NCBI GenBank assembly: GCA_012521035.1
Contig: JAAYND010000021.1
Span: forward strand, 1 to 29,478
Direction of reading: 5' to 3'
Source of the DNA: Methanomicrobiales archaeon
GTDB lineage: Archaea; Halobacteriota; Methanomicrobia; Methanomicrobiales; Methanoculleaceae
DNA: 29,478 nucleotides
The position numbers were made by a program, and so were the translations under genes. The notes beneath the pieces were generated by a model. The model saw only the letters and a list, made by a program, of their open reading frames with translations. It did no database searches and was not told where the DNA came from. This document shows positions 23,130 to 29,478 of this stretch, piece after piece; position 1 is the first letter of the stretch, and each line of letters opens with the position of its first letter.

Positions 23130-23383
23130 GGGATGTTTTCTGGCAGGGCCGGTATCAGCAACAGTAACCAGGCCCGGCACCTGCCCCCGCAACCGCGAAA
23201 TAGTACACTCATTTGTGATGCGACTCAATGCACCCGCACCCCGACCTGCAGGCAACGCCGGCCAAAGCACGGAAGATGCACCACCAGACCCCCTCCCTCT
23301 ACCCGGGAACCCCGCCCACCACAAGATAACGGCCGCGGAACTTTCCGCTGTGGGCATCCTGCATCGATCGAGAGATCGCCCGC
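23130..23383. other. Convergent spacer, nothing recognised
   Basis: About 250 bases between the PH-domain gene and the 3' end of pelA. No gene, RNA or long T tract was recognised; a short TTTT at 23136-23139 could help end the plus-strand transcript. Confidence 0.35.
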
Positions 23384-24409
23384 TCACTCGATCTTATACC
23401 GCAAAAGCGCCGCCGCACCGCCGAGGGCCTCCAGGCGCTCCCCGGGCTCAAACTCGGTGCTCATCACAACGACCGACGCCCCGACATGCTCCGCCTGCTC
23501 GACGAGGCCGACGGCGCCGGCATCCCGGAGTAGCACATCAGATATAAGCACCGTCTCCGCCGCACCGTAGTTGATCGCCCGCCGCAGGTCGGAGAGACCG
23601 TAAGCGACGGCACCGTCGGTCGCGATCCGGAGCAGGACTTCGTCCATCAACCGGACCTCCCGGGCGAGGTGGAGATCGCCGAGCAATCGATCGAGGATCC
23701 CCTGCCCGATGACCTCCTGCACGGCCCCCCGCCCGATGCGCCGGGTATCGACGACGAGCATCCGCTCCGCGAGATCGGGCGCGTGCCTCCTCACGTAGTC
23801 CGCAAACTCCTCCTTCACAAACCCCGGCCCCGCCACGACCAGGGGGCCGGTGACCATGCCGAGCACCTCAAGCATCTTCTCAAAGAGCACCGACCTGGTA
23901 CCGGTATCCGCACCCTTGCTGCTCCCGGCGGTGATGGTCGCCACCCACTCGGGGCCGAACTGGCGCAGCCGGTAGACCTGCCCCTCCCCCTCCTCGATGC
24001 TCGCGACGTGGACGACGCCGTAGGCCGAGGCATCGACGGCCCGCCTCAGCCGCTCGCAGTCAAACGACCGCCACCGCTTTATCACCGATATCTCGTACCC
24101 GGGCTCGACATTGAGGGTGTGGTGCGAACTCACGTCCACACCGCTCTCGATGACCCCGGCGATCCGGAGCCGGTTCGTATGCTGGTGAAACTCCACCTTC
24201 TCGACCCGGATGCCGAGCCGGACCGGCCTCTTCTCCACCTTCTCCGGCCGGAGCTTGTCGGTCGCCGCCTCAACGCTCCGAAACGTCGTCGCAAAGACGA
24301 GATCCCCCGGCCCGATGAGGTGGGAGAGGTGCCAGAGGTCGTCGAGCGTCTCAGGAAAGAGTCGTATCTCGCCGAACTGCCTCTTTAACTCCAGAACCTC
24401 AGCCTTCAT
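23384..24409 (-). CDS. pelA: Pelota, ribosome rescue factor
   Basis: 341 residues, normal for archaeal Pelota (about 340-355). It starts MKAEVLELKRQFGEIRLFPE and has the Sm-like N-domain with DLWHLSHLIGPGDLVFATTF. The eRF1-like middle domain includes GVVHVASIEEGEGQVYRLRQ, KGADTGTRSVLFEKM and VVAGPGFVKEEFADYV. The C-terminal domain contains MDEVLLRIATDGAVAYGL and AVGLVEQAEHVGASVVVMST. No GGQ motif is present, as expected for a rescue factor, unlike a release factor. Pelota with aEF1A recognises empty-A-site ribosomes and, with ABCE1, splits them. Its ATG overlaps the rqcH stop by four bases (ATGA), so the two are co-expressed; the ABCE1 gene is 2.5 kb away on the opposite strand. Confidence 0.96.
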   Translation of the reverse strand: MKAEVLELKRQFGEIRLFPETLDDLWHLSHLIGPGDLVFATTFRSVEAATDKLRPEKVEKRPVRLGIRVEKVEFHQHTNRLRIAGVIESGVDVSSHHTLNVEPGYEISVIKRWRSFDCERLRRAVDASAYGVVHVASIEEGEGQVYRLRQFGPEWVATITAGSSKGADTGTRSVLFEKMLEVLGMVTGPLVVAGPGFVKEEFADYVRRHAPDLAERMLVVDTRRIGRGAVQEVIGQGILDRLLGDLHLAREVRLMDEVLLRIATDGAVAYGLSDLRRAINYGAAETVLISDVLLRDAGAVGLVEQAEHVGASVVVMSTEFEPGERLEALGGAAALLRYKIE

Positions 24410-26286
24410 GGTTCAACGATATCGGAACCCCCGGGCGGGACGAACGCCGCGACCGCCTCGGTGTTCAGCGCGCCTTTGAGACTCTTCCACTCATCCTCGG
24501 GGAGCTTCTCCCGGAGCGCCCTGATGACCTTCTTCGCCGTATCGTTCGGTTCGTACTGCCCGGGCTGGAGGGTCACCCATGCCTTCGCCCGCCCGGTGAC
24601 GGCCGATGGCGGGCCACCGATCACAGCGACCTCAGGCGTCACCTGGAGACCGATCGCAACACCGACGGGAGTATTCCTGAAGTACTGTCGCTCCCCCCGG
24701 ACGATGAACGACCCCCGGGCCACGTACTCACCCGCCTCAGCCGTCTTGCTCACCTGGTCCGGGCGGGCAGCGTAGACATCGGCCGAGAAATGTCCGGCCT
24801 TCCAGGCGTTCGAGTAGGATGCCGCGAACACCGCGGCCTCATCCAGGTGTTCGGTGGCTCCCTTCACGATGACGACGCTCCCGCCGTGGACATCGGCGTG
24901 GATGAAGAGATCCCCGCCCTCCATGTACTTCTTGACGAGCTCCTCGTTCTGGGAGGCATCCCGGCCGCCGATAACAAGGACGCCATCCGACGTCATGAAC
25001 CACCGGAACCGGTGGTACCACCGCTTCTTCTGGAGGACGAGACGCTCCTTTCGCCGGGGTTTCTCCGCGATCGTCCGCTCCATGGCAGCATGGGCGCCGG
25101 CCTTCTTCTTCTTGAACTTCTTGATCTGGTCGTAGTAGCGGCCGATGTTCTGCTCGATCGTCTCATGGACGAACACCTTCACCCGCTCCCCGGAGACCTC
25201 GACCTCCACCGCCGCCTCCGCCGGGTGAACGGCGCAGACCATCTTTGCGGCCGCGTTATCGCGGTTCGCCTTCAGGACCGCCTCGATCTCCTGCCACGAC
25301 CGGATCCGGCTCGCCGCATCGAGCGCCTCTATAACCCCGGTGACAACCTGGTAGTTCTCGTAGAGCGCCTCCACGACCCGCTCGTAGCGCTTGATCTTCT
25401 TCTCAAAACCACGAATGGCGTCCGCCTGGCGCTGGCGGATCACCTCCTCCCGGGAGAGCCGGGGCTTTGTGCCAGGAGCCTCCCCCTTCTCACCCTCGAT
25501 CTTCGGGTAGAAGGCATCCAGGGCCTCGCTGAAGGTCTCGAACCGCTCGCGGACCTCATCCCCGGCGAGCACCACCGGCCAGCACCCGGAGTTCGTGATC
25601 ACGGGATCCCGGCGCTGCCCGACATCGGTCATCAGCCGGTCAAAAGCATCCCGGACGGCCTCCGCATCCACGTCCGCGGCCGCGGCGCTCTTATCGACAC
25701 CCGCCATACGGCAGACCTCCTCAGCGTACACGCCGCCGAGCATGCACCCGACGGCAAGTGTCCTGACGATATCGCGGTCCGAGCCGGCGAGCAACCCCCG
25801 GAACTCATCCGGCGAGAGCGTCGAGCAGTCTGTCCCCGAAAACGCATAGGTCGCGCCCGGAACCACATCCCGGTCCTTGAACCGGTGGTGCCAGAGGGGT
25901 TTTATGATCGTGTAGTCCTCGTCGCAGAGGATGGCGTTTCCTTCATCGAAGACCTCGAATATGAGGTGGTAGGTCGTATCTCTCTTCCCGATATCGATAC
26001 TCATGGTCCGCTCGATCCCGAGCTGCCGGATGCCGAGCACCCGGCCGCCATCGAGGTGCTTTCGGAGCAGCATCGCAAACCCCGGGGGATGCTTTGGGGG
26101 CCTTGGAAACTCGGCGGTGAAGTGGGCGCGCCGTCCCGTCTCCACGAGGAAGAGGTACTTTGCCCGGTCCTCTCCGTTTAGCCTGATACCGAGGGTCTTT
26201 GCATCGAACTGGTAGATCTTTCCGACCCAGAGCGGGAGGCGATCGGCCGCCTCCGCTACCAGCGCCCGAAGATCGACCCCGCTCAT
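24406..26286 (-). CDS. rqcH: RqcH / NEMF homologue (NFACT protein), ribosome quality control
   Basis: 626 residues. NFACT-N covers about 1-230 (MSGVDLRALVAEAADRLPLW, then FTAEFPRPPKHPPGFAMLLR). A helical and coiled-coil section runs about 280-420 (RQADAIRGFEKKIKRYERV). The NFACT-R domain follows (KRWYHRFRWFMTSDGVLVIG, then HADVHGGSVVIVKG). Homologues bind obstructed large ribosomal subunits with peptidyl-tRNA and add C-terminal tails. Asp5 matches a key N-terminal Asp of the family. The catalytically important Asp-Arg pair appears here as Glu92-Arg93 (LGIERTMSI). ATG 26286 is preferred over ATG 26304 because the TATA box at 26313-26325 predicts a transcript start near 26292, between the two. 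Operon with pelA. Confidence 0.93.
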   Translation of the reverse strand: MSGVDLRALVAEAADRLPLWVGKIYQFDAKTLGIRLNGEDRAKYLFLVETGRRAHFTAEFPRPPKHPPGFAMLLRKHLDGGRVLGIRQLGIERTMSIDIGKRDTTYHLIFEVFDEGNAILCDEDYTIIKPLWHHRFKDRDVVPGATYAFSGTDCSTLSPDEFRGLLAGSDRDIVRTLAVGCMLGGVYAEEVCRMAGVDKSAAAADVDAEAVRDAFDRLMTDVGQRRDPVITNSGCWPVVLAGDEVRERFETFSEALDAFYPKIEGEKGEAPGTKPRLSREEVIRQRQADAIRGFEKKIKRYERVVEALYENYQVVTGVIEALDAASRIRSWQEIEAVLKANRDNAAAKMVCAVHPAEAAVEVEVSGERVKVFVHETIEQNIGRYYDQIKKFKKKKAGAHAAMERTIAEKPRRKERLVLQKKRWYHRFRWFMTSDGVLVIGGRDASQNEELVKKYMEGGDLFIHADVHGGSVVIVKGATEHLDEAAVFAASYSNAWKAGHFSADVYAARPDQVSKTAEAGEYVARGSFIVRGERQYFRNTPVGVAIGLQVTPEVAVIGGPPSAVTGRAKAWVTLQPGQYEPNDTAKKVIRALREKLPEDEWKSLKGALNTEAVAAFVPPGGSDIVEP

Positions 26287-26312
26287 ACCCTGTAGTGTCG
26301 CCATTGATTCCG

Positions 26313-26325
26313 GTGTATATATCGA
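26313..26325 (-). promoter_or_regulatory. TATA box of the rqcH-pelA operon
   Basis: The complement reads TCGATATATACAC, centred near 26318. Standard spacing places transcription at about 26292, six bases before ATG 26286. The element is nearly symmetric, but no plus-strand gene starts at the matching distance. Confidence 0.55.
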
Positions 26326-26346
26326 GCCGGTACCTAAAGAAAGGTA

Positions 26347-26403
26347 CTCCCGGCAGGAGAGATCCCGGGTTTGGCGGGATCGGGCAACTCCTCACCCCGG
26401 GAG
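26347..26403. repeat. Nested inverted repeats between rqcH and emc6
   Basis: An inner 7-bp inverted repeat GATCCCG (26361-26367) / CGGGATC (26375-26381) with a 7-nt loop lies inside an outer pair CTCCCGG (26347-26353) / CCGGGAG (26397-26403). The block sits upstream of both divergent promoters and is in neither coding region. It may be an operator or a small structured RNA; nothing identifies it further. Confidence 0.45.
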
Positions 26404-26427
26404 AGACCCGCGCTCGAAGGTACTTAT

Positions 26428-26436
26428 CTTTATAAC
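26428..26436 (+). promoter_or_regulatory. Probable promoter of the emc6-abce1 operon
   Basis: CTTTATAAC is the best plus-strand TATA match. Transcription near 26460 would leave a leader of about 100 nt, long for this window. The leader contains a 6-bp hairpin CCTGCA-agcc-TGCAGG at 26485-26500. A second AT-rich run at 26450-26459 could be an alternative start. Confidence 0.45.
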
Positions 26437-26556
26437 CGGGAAAGATCCTATTATTATACGAATTCCTGCCAATCCGGGAAGCTACCTGCAAGCCTGCAGG
26501 AAAGGGCATGCAACCGTTTCCTTCCGGGAGTAGCGTAAGTAATATTGGTGTCAACG

Positions 26557-26919
26557 ATGAGCGACAATGCGGTAGCAGCAGAGGCTGAAACGACACGGCC
26601 GGGGACACGCGCCGGGAAACAGGCCGAGCATAGAGAGAGGGTAAAGCGGACACTGACGGCCTGTTTCATGGGTATCCTGACAGGGATACTCTCGTTCTAC
26701 CTCTCCGGCACACCGGACCCCGCGACCGGTCTCCAGTCAAACGGCATCATCGGCCTCCTCCTCCTCGCGGCGGGCGTGGTCTTCCAGAAGCACGTATTCA
26801 TGATCCTCGGGATCGATTACATGAAGTTGACCAGCAAGGACTGGTTCTACCAGAGCTTTATGGCGTTCGCTCTCTGGTTCATGACCTGGACACTCCTCCT
26901 GACCACCACAATCCTCTGA
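26557..26919 (+). CDS. EMC6-like archaeal membrane protein
   Basis: 120 residues with three likely membrane helices: TACFMGILTGILSFYLSG, GIIGLLLLAAGVVFQKHVFM and FMAFALWFMTWTLLLTTTIL, after a charged cytosolic N-terminus (RAGKQAEHRERVKRTL). The segment LTSKDWFYQSFMAFALWF matches the archaeal EMC6-like family. Eukaryotic EMC6 is a core subunit of the ER membrane complex, an Oxa1-superfamily insertase for membrane proteins; the archaeal protein may pair with an Oxa1-type insertase, though none is next to it. The gene ends 6 nt before abce1, so insertion and ribosome recycling genes share a transcript. ATG 26557 is chosen over TTG 26545; no ribosome site is seen for either. Confidence 0.8.
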   Translation: MSDNAVAAEAETTRPGTRAGKQAEHRERVKRTLTACFMGILTGILSFYLSGTPDPATGLQSNGIIGLLLLAAGVVFQKHVFMILGIDYMKLTSKDWFYQSFMAFALWFMTWTLLLTTTIL

Positions 26920-26925
26920 TCCCCC

Positions 26926-28698
26926 ATGCGAATCGCTGTTGTACACCGTGATCGGTGTCACCCCCTCAAGTGTGGCACCGAATGTATCCTCTACTGCCCG
27001 CGTGTCCGGACCGGAGATGAGACCATCATCATCGGCGAGGACCAGAAGGTCGTCATATCCGAGGAGCTCTGCGTGGGCTGCGGGATCTGCGTGAAGAAGT
27101 GCCCGTTTGAGGCGCTCGATATCGTCAACCTCCCCGAGGAGCTCGACCAGCCGACGCACCGCTATGGCCAGAACGGGTTCGTCCTCTACGGCCTCCCGAT
27201 CCCGGTCGAGGGGAAGGTCACCGGCATACTCGGACCAAACGGCATCGGGAAGAGCACAGCGGTCAAGATCCTCGCGGGGATGATCATCCCGAACCTCGGG
27301 GTGACCGACACAGAGGTATCCTGGGAGGACGTCCTCGACCTCTTCCAGGGGACCGAGCTCTTCGACTACATCCAGATGCTCTCGCAGAAGAAGATGAAGG
27401 TCGCCGTAAAACCGCAGTACATCGACCAGATCCCGAAGGTCTTTGCAGGAACGGTACGCGAACTCCTCGCGACCACCGACGAGCGCGGGAAGCTCGACCA
27501 CTACATCGACCGGCTATCCCTCGGGCCCATACTCGACCGGACGATCAAGAACCTCTCCGGCGGCGAACTCCAGCGGGTGGCGATCACCGCCTGCCTCGCG
27601 CGGGACGCCGACTTCTACTTCCTCGACGAGATCACGCCGTACCTCGACGTCTACCAGCGCATGGCCGCCGCAAACCTGATCCGCGAACTCGCACTTGAGC
27701 GGCCGGTCGTCATCGTCGAGCACGACCTCGCCATACTCGATATGCTCGCCGATACCGTGCATATCGCCTACGGAAAGCCGGCAACCTTCGGCGTCATCAC
27801 CTATCCGAAGGGCGTCCGGGTGGGGATCAACCAGTACCTGGAGGGCTTCCTCCCGGAGGAGAACGTCAGGTTCAGGGACTTCGCGGTGACGTTTGAGGCC
27901 CGGGCCCACGCCTCGGAGGTGGACCGGGAGGAGCTCTTCCGGTTCCCGGAGATGACGAAGAAGTTCGAGCAGTTCTCGCTCGTCGTCGACGGCGGGGAGG
28001 TCCGGAATGGCGAGGTCCTCGGGGTCGTCGGGGCGAACGGCATCGGGAAGAGCACGTTTGCAAAGCTCCTCGCCGGGGTGATCGAGCCGGACACAGGATC
28101 GATGGACACCCGGGTGCGGATATCCTACAAGCCCCAGTACCTCAAGGGCGACACCAGGGCGACTGTTGAGGAGATCCTCAGGCAGACGACGACGAAGTTT
28201 GATACCTCCTACTACCAGCACGAGATCATAGAGCCCCTCACCCTCGCCCCGATCCTCCAGTCACCGGTAAATACCCTCTCCGGCGGCGAACTCCAGCGGG
28301 TGGCGATAGCGGTCTGCCTCTCGCGGGACGCCGACCTCTACATCCTGGACGAACCGAGCGCACACCTCGACGTGGAGCAGCGGGTCAGGATATCGAGACT
28401 GATCCGGCGGCACGCCGAGGGCCGGGATGCAAGCACACTCGTGATCGATCACGACATCTACGTGATCGACATGATCAGCGACCGGATCCTGGTATTCGAC
28501 GGCGAACCCGGCGTCAGCGGCAAGGCCACAGGACCCTTTGACATGGCGCCGGGCATGAATAAGTTCCTCGCGGCGCTCGGGATCACGTTCCGGCGCGACA
28601 AAACCGGCCGGCCGCGGATAAACAAACCGGGGTCGTTCCTGGACCGGGAGCAGATGGCCGCCGGCGATTACTACTACGCTGAGATAACAAAGTCCTGA
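26926..28698 (+). CDS. ABCE1/Rli1 ribosome recycling ATPase
   Basis: 590 residues, normal family length. The N-terminal iron-sulfur domain has eight cysteines at 11, 16, 20, 24 and 49, 52, 55, 59 for two [4Fe-4S] clusters. ABC domain 1 has GPNGIGKST (103-111), LSGGELQRVAI (about 210-220) and Walker B ending FLDE (about 232-235). ABC domain 2 has GANGIGKST (about 369-377), LSGGELQRVAI (about 452-462) and ILDEPSAHLDVEQR (about 473-486). In domain 1 the D-loop region reads DEITPYLDV, where many homologues have DEPSSYLDV. ABCE1 splits ribosomes after termination with aRF1 or during rescue with Pelota, whose gene is in the divergent operon. It follows the EMC6-like gene by 6 nt. Confidence 0.97.
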   Translation: MRIAVVHRDRCHPLKCGTECILYCPRVRTGDETIIIGEDQKVVISEELCVGCGICVKKCPFEALDIVNLPEELDQPTHRYGQNGFVLYGLPIPVEGKVTGILGPNGIGKSTAVKILAGMIIPNLGVTDTEVSWEDVLDLFQGTELFDYIQMLSQKKMKVAVKPQYIDQIPKVFAGTVRELLATTDERGKLDHYIDRLSLGPILDRTIKNLSGGELQRVAITACLARDADFYFLDEITPYLDVYQRMAAANLIRELALERPVVIVEHDLAILDMLADTVHIAYGKPATFGVITYPKGVRVGINQYLEGFLPEENVRFRDFAVTFEARAHASEVDREELFRFPEMTKKFEQFSLVVDGGEVRNGEVLGVVGANGIGKSTFAKLLAGVIEPDTGSMDTRVRISYKPQYLKGDTRATVEEILRQTTTKFDTSYYQHEIIEPLTLAPILQSPVNTLSGGELQRVAIAVCLSRDADLYILDEPSAHLDVEQRVRISRLIRRHAEGRDASTLVIDHDIYVIDMISDRILVFDGEPGVSGKATGPFDMAPGMNKFLAALGITFRRDKTGRPRINKPGSFLDREQMAAGDYYYAEITKS

Positions 28699-28723
28699 GG
28701 GATCCGGGGAAGGCAGCCCCTGA

Positions 28724-28738
28724 TTCTATTCTTTCTTT
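28724..28738 (+). terminator. T-rich terminator after abce1
   Basis: TTCTATTCTTTCTTT begins 25 bases after the abce1 stop codon, preceded by the short pairing GGGG/CCCC around 28707-28720. A pyrimidine tract rich in T is the usual archaeal stop signal. Confidence 0.55.
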
Positions 28739-28793
28739 ACCGGTGTTCTCGCGGGCACCGGGCTGTGGGGGTATCGCCCGGGGAGCAGTGCCG

Positions 28794-28906
28794 GCGATAT
28801 CCCGGGAAAGGCCGGCCAGGTATGCTGGCCCCGATTCCGCCCTTCGCCGGCATCATCCCATATGCCGGGCCGTGGGGATATCATCCGGGGAGGGGCCGGG
28901 AGGGAA
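28794..28906 (+). repeat. Repeat module X, copy 1
   Basis: Starts GCGATATCCCGGGAAAGG, continues through CATCATCCCATATGCCGGGC and ends GGGGCCGGGAGGG. It lacks the second arm of the terminal hairpin found in copies 2 and 3 (GAACTCTGAATG follows), so it is the shortest of the main copies. The middle TATGCTGGCCCCGATTCC differs from the other copies. Confidence 0.7.
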
Positions 28907-28920
28907 CTCTGAATGTGCGT

Positions 28921-29015
28921 TTCGCCGGCACCTCGCCATGCACCGCTCTTCTATCTCCCCCACCCCTCCCGCGCCTCCGGCGCTCCTCCCCCGCCCGGGG
29001 GAGGGGGCAGTAGTC
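28921..29015 (+). repeat. Repeat module Y, copy 1
   Basis: Nearly identical to copy 2 at 29251, sharing GCACCGCTCT and then CCCCCACCCCTCCCGCGCCT and CCGGCGCTCCTCCCCCGCCC. Its hairpin is CCTCCCCCG (28985-28993) / CGGGGGAGG (28996-29004), a perfect 9-bp stem that differs from the stem in copy 2. Confidence 0.75.
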
Positions 29016-29141
29016 GCGATATCCCCGGAAAGGCCGGCCAGGGGAGGCGACCCTGAGTATGCTTTTCACCACCATCATCCCATACACCGGACCGTGGGGA
29101 TATCGCCCGGGGAGGGGCTCGGGGAGGGAACCCCCTCCCCG
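29016..29141 (+). repeat. Repeat module X, copy 2
   Basis: Starts GCGATATCCCCGGAAAGGCC, includes CATCATCCCATACACCGGAC and GTGGGGATATCGCCCGGGGA. It ends with a perfect 9-bp hairpin CGGGGAGGG (29120-29128) / CCCTCCCCG (29133-29141) with loop AACC. Confidence 0.75.
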
Positions 29142-29146
29142 GCGAA

Positions 29147-29196
29147 GAGAACCGCACAGTCCCTCCACAGGGTCCCCGCCCCGGAGCGGGGTTCTC
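29147..29196 (+). repeat. Structured 50-base element between repeat units
   Basis: An outer inverted repeat GAGAACC (29147-29153) / GGTTCTC (29190-29196) encloses two small hairpins, CCCT-ccac-AGGG (29161-29172) and CCCCGC / GCGGGG (29174-29179 / 29186-29191, partly sharing the outer arm). It is found once, between X copy 2 and Y copy 2. It may be a folded RNA or a separate inserted piece. Confidence 0.45.
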
Positions 29197-29250
29197 GTGG
29201 CAAGAGCCCGGGAAGGGCGCAACCGGGGGGAGGCGACCCTGAAAATACTC

Positions 29251-29347
29251 TTCGCCGGCATCTCGTCATGCACCGCTCTCCTCTCTCCCCCACCCCTCCC
29301 GCGCCTCCGGCGCTCCTCCCCCGCCCCCGTGGGCGGGGGCAGTAGTC
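29251..29347 (+). repeat. Repeat module Y, copy 2
   Basis: Second Y copy, 330 bases after the first. Its hairpin is CCCCCGCCC (29318-29326) / GGGCGGGGG (29331-29339) with loop CCGT. Both arms differ from copy 1 yet still pair perfectly, which hints that pairing is maintained. Confidence 0.75.
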
Positions 29348-29478
29348 GCGATATCCCCGGAAAAGCCGGCCAGGGGAGGCAACCCCAAACATGCCCTTCA
29401 CTGGCATCATCCCATACGCCGGACCGTGGGGATATCACCCGGGGAGGGGCCGGGGAGGGAACCCCCTCCCCGTCGACA
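29348..29478 (+). repeat. Repeat module X, copy 3, running to the window end
   Basis: Starts GCGATATCCCCGGAAAAGCC, includes CATCATCCCATACGCCGGAC and ends with the hairpin CGGGGAGGG (29451-29459) / CCCTCCCCG (29464-29472). The window stops six bases later, so the array may continue. Confidence 0.75.

Larger units (their letters stand above)
28740..29478. other. Non-coding block of repeated GC-rich modules X and Y
   Basis: No gene can be supported. The block is a mosaic of two modules. X begins GCGATATCCC and ends near CCGGGGAGGGG; it occurs at 28794-28906, 29016-29141 and 29348-29472, with an isolated tail-like copy at about 28762-28787. Y begins TTCGCCGGCA and ends GGGGGCAGTAGTC; it occurs at 28921-29015 and 29251-29347. 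Y is followed directly by X both times, giving a Y-X unit repeated at a 330-base interval. The last X runs to the end of the window. Frames through it encode only Pro/Arg/Gly-rich sequence. Confidence 0.7.

Noticed and set aside
24790..26181. A 463-codon open frame on the plus strand opposite rqcH
   Set aside because: It mirrors the coding frame of a clear NFACT protein. Its product is Leu/Asp/Pro-rich with no domain, a common artefact of GC-rich codon bias.
28743..29345. A 200-codon frame through the repeat block
   Set aside because: It encodes low-complexity Pro/Arg/Gly sequence that repeats only because the DNA repeats; the other strand gives equally long frames.
28740..29478. CRISPR array
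   Set aside because: Modules are about 100 bases long with unequal spacing and no short uniform spacers; no cas gene is nearby.

Overview
This GC-rich window is archaeal. It encodes MCM, RFC small subunit, TBP, Pelota, ABCE1, an EMC6-like protein, an RPA-associated OB-fold protein and a DUF7123 protein, and many genes have TATA-type promoters with short or no leaders. Gene content and codon habit point to a euryarchaeon of the Methanomicrobiales, most like Methanoculleus. That placement is inference, because no methanogenesis gene lies in the window.

Layout. 1-5532 (+): the end of a sugar-phosphate isomerase-like gene, RNase Z, a two-domain MgtE-type cation transporter, a duplicated PhoU/TrkA-C protein and an S1-OB-DHH phosphoesterase. 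The genes are tightly packed and end in a hairpin over the last stop codon. 5533-6387: a promoter-rich stretch with two small genes (DUF7123 and an unknown 61-residue protein). 6650-10809 (-): rfcS and mcm, overlapping by ATGA. MCM carries a 358-residue intein with a homing-endonuclease domain. 10960-15148 (+), divergent from rfcS: RPA-associated protein, a COG1407 metallophosphoesterase and an Lhr-type helicase. Together these form a replication and repair island.

15349-17855: a divergent TBP (-), an acyl-CoA synthetase (+) and tRNA-Leu(CAG). 18053-23129 is looser accessory DNA: a hypothetical ORF, a transglutaminase lipoprotein, a DUF2795 protein, an exported unknown protein, a CGGC protein and a PH-domain membrane protein, separated by gene-poor spacers.

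23384-28698 is a translation-rescue island. pelA and rqcH (-) overlap by ATGA. They are divergent from an EMC6-like membrane gene and ABCE1 (+). Pelota and ABCE1 split stalled ribosomes, RqcH handles the obstructed large subunit, and EMC6-like proteins belong to the Oxa1/EMC insertase world.

28740-29478 has no credible gene. It is built from repeated GC-rich modules, each able to form hairpins, and continues past the window edge. It is the least explained part of the sequence. No CRISPR array, insertion sequence or clear novel multi-gene defence system was found.
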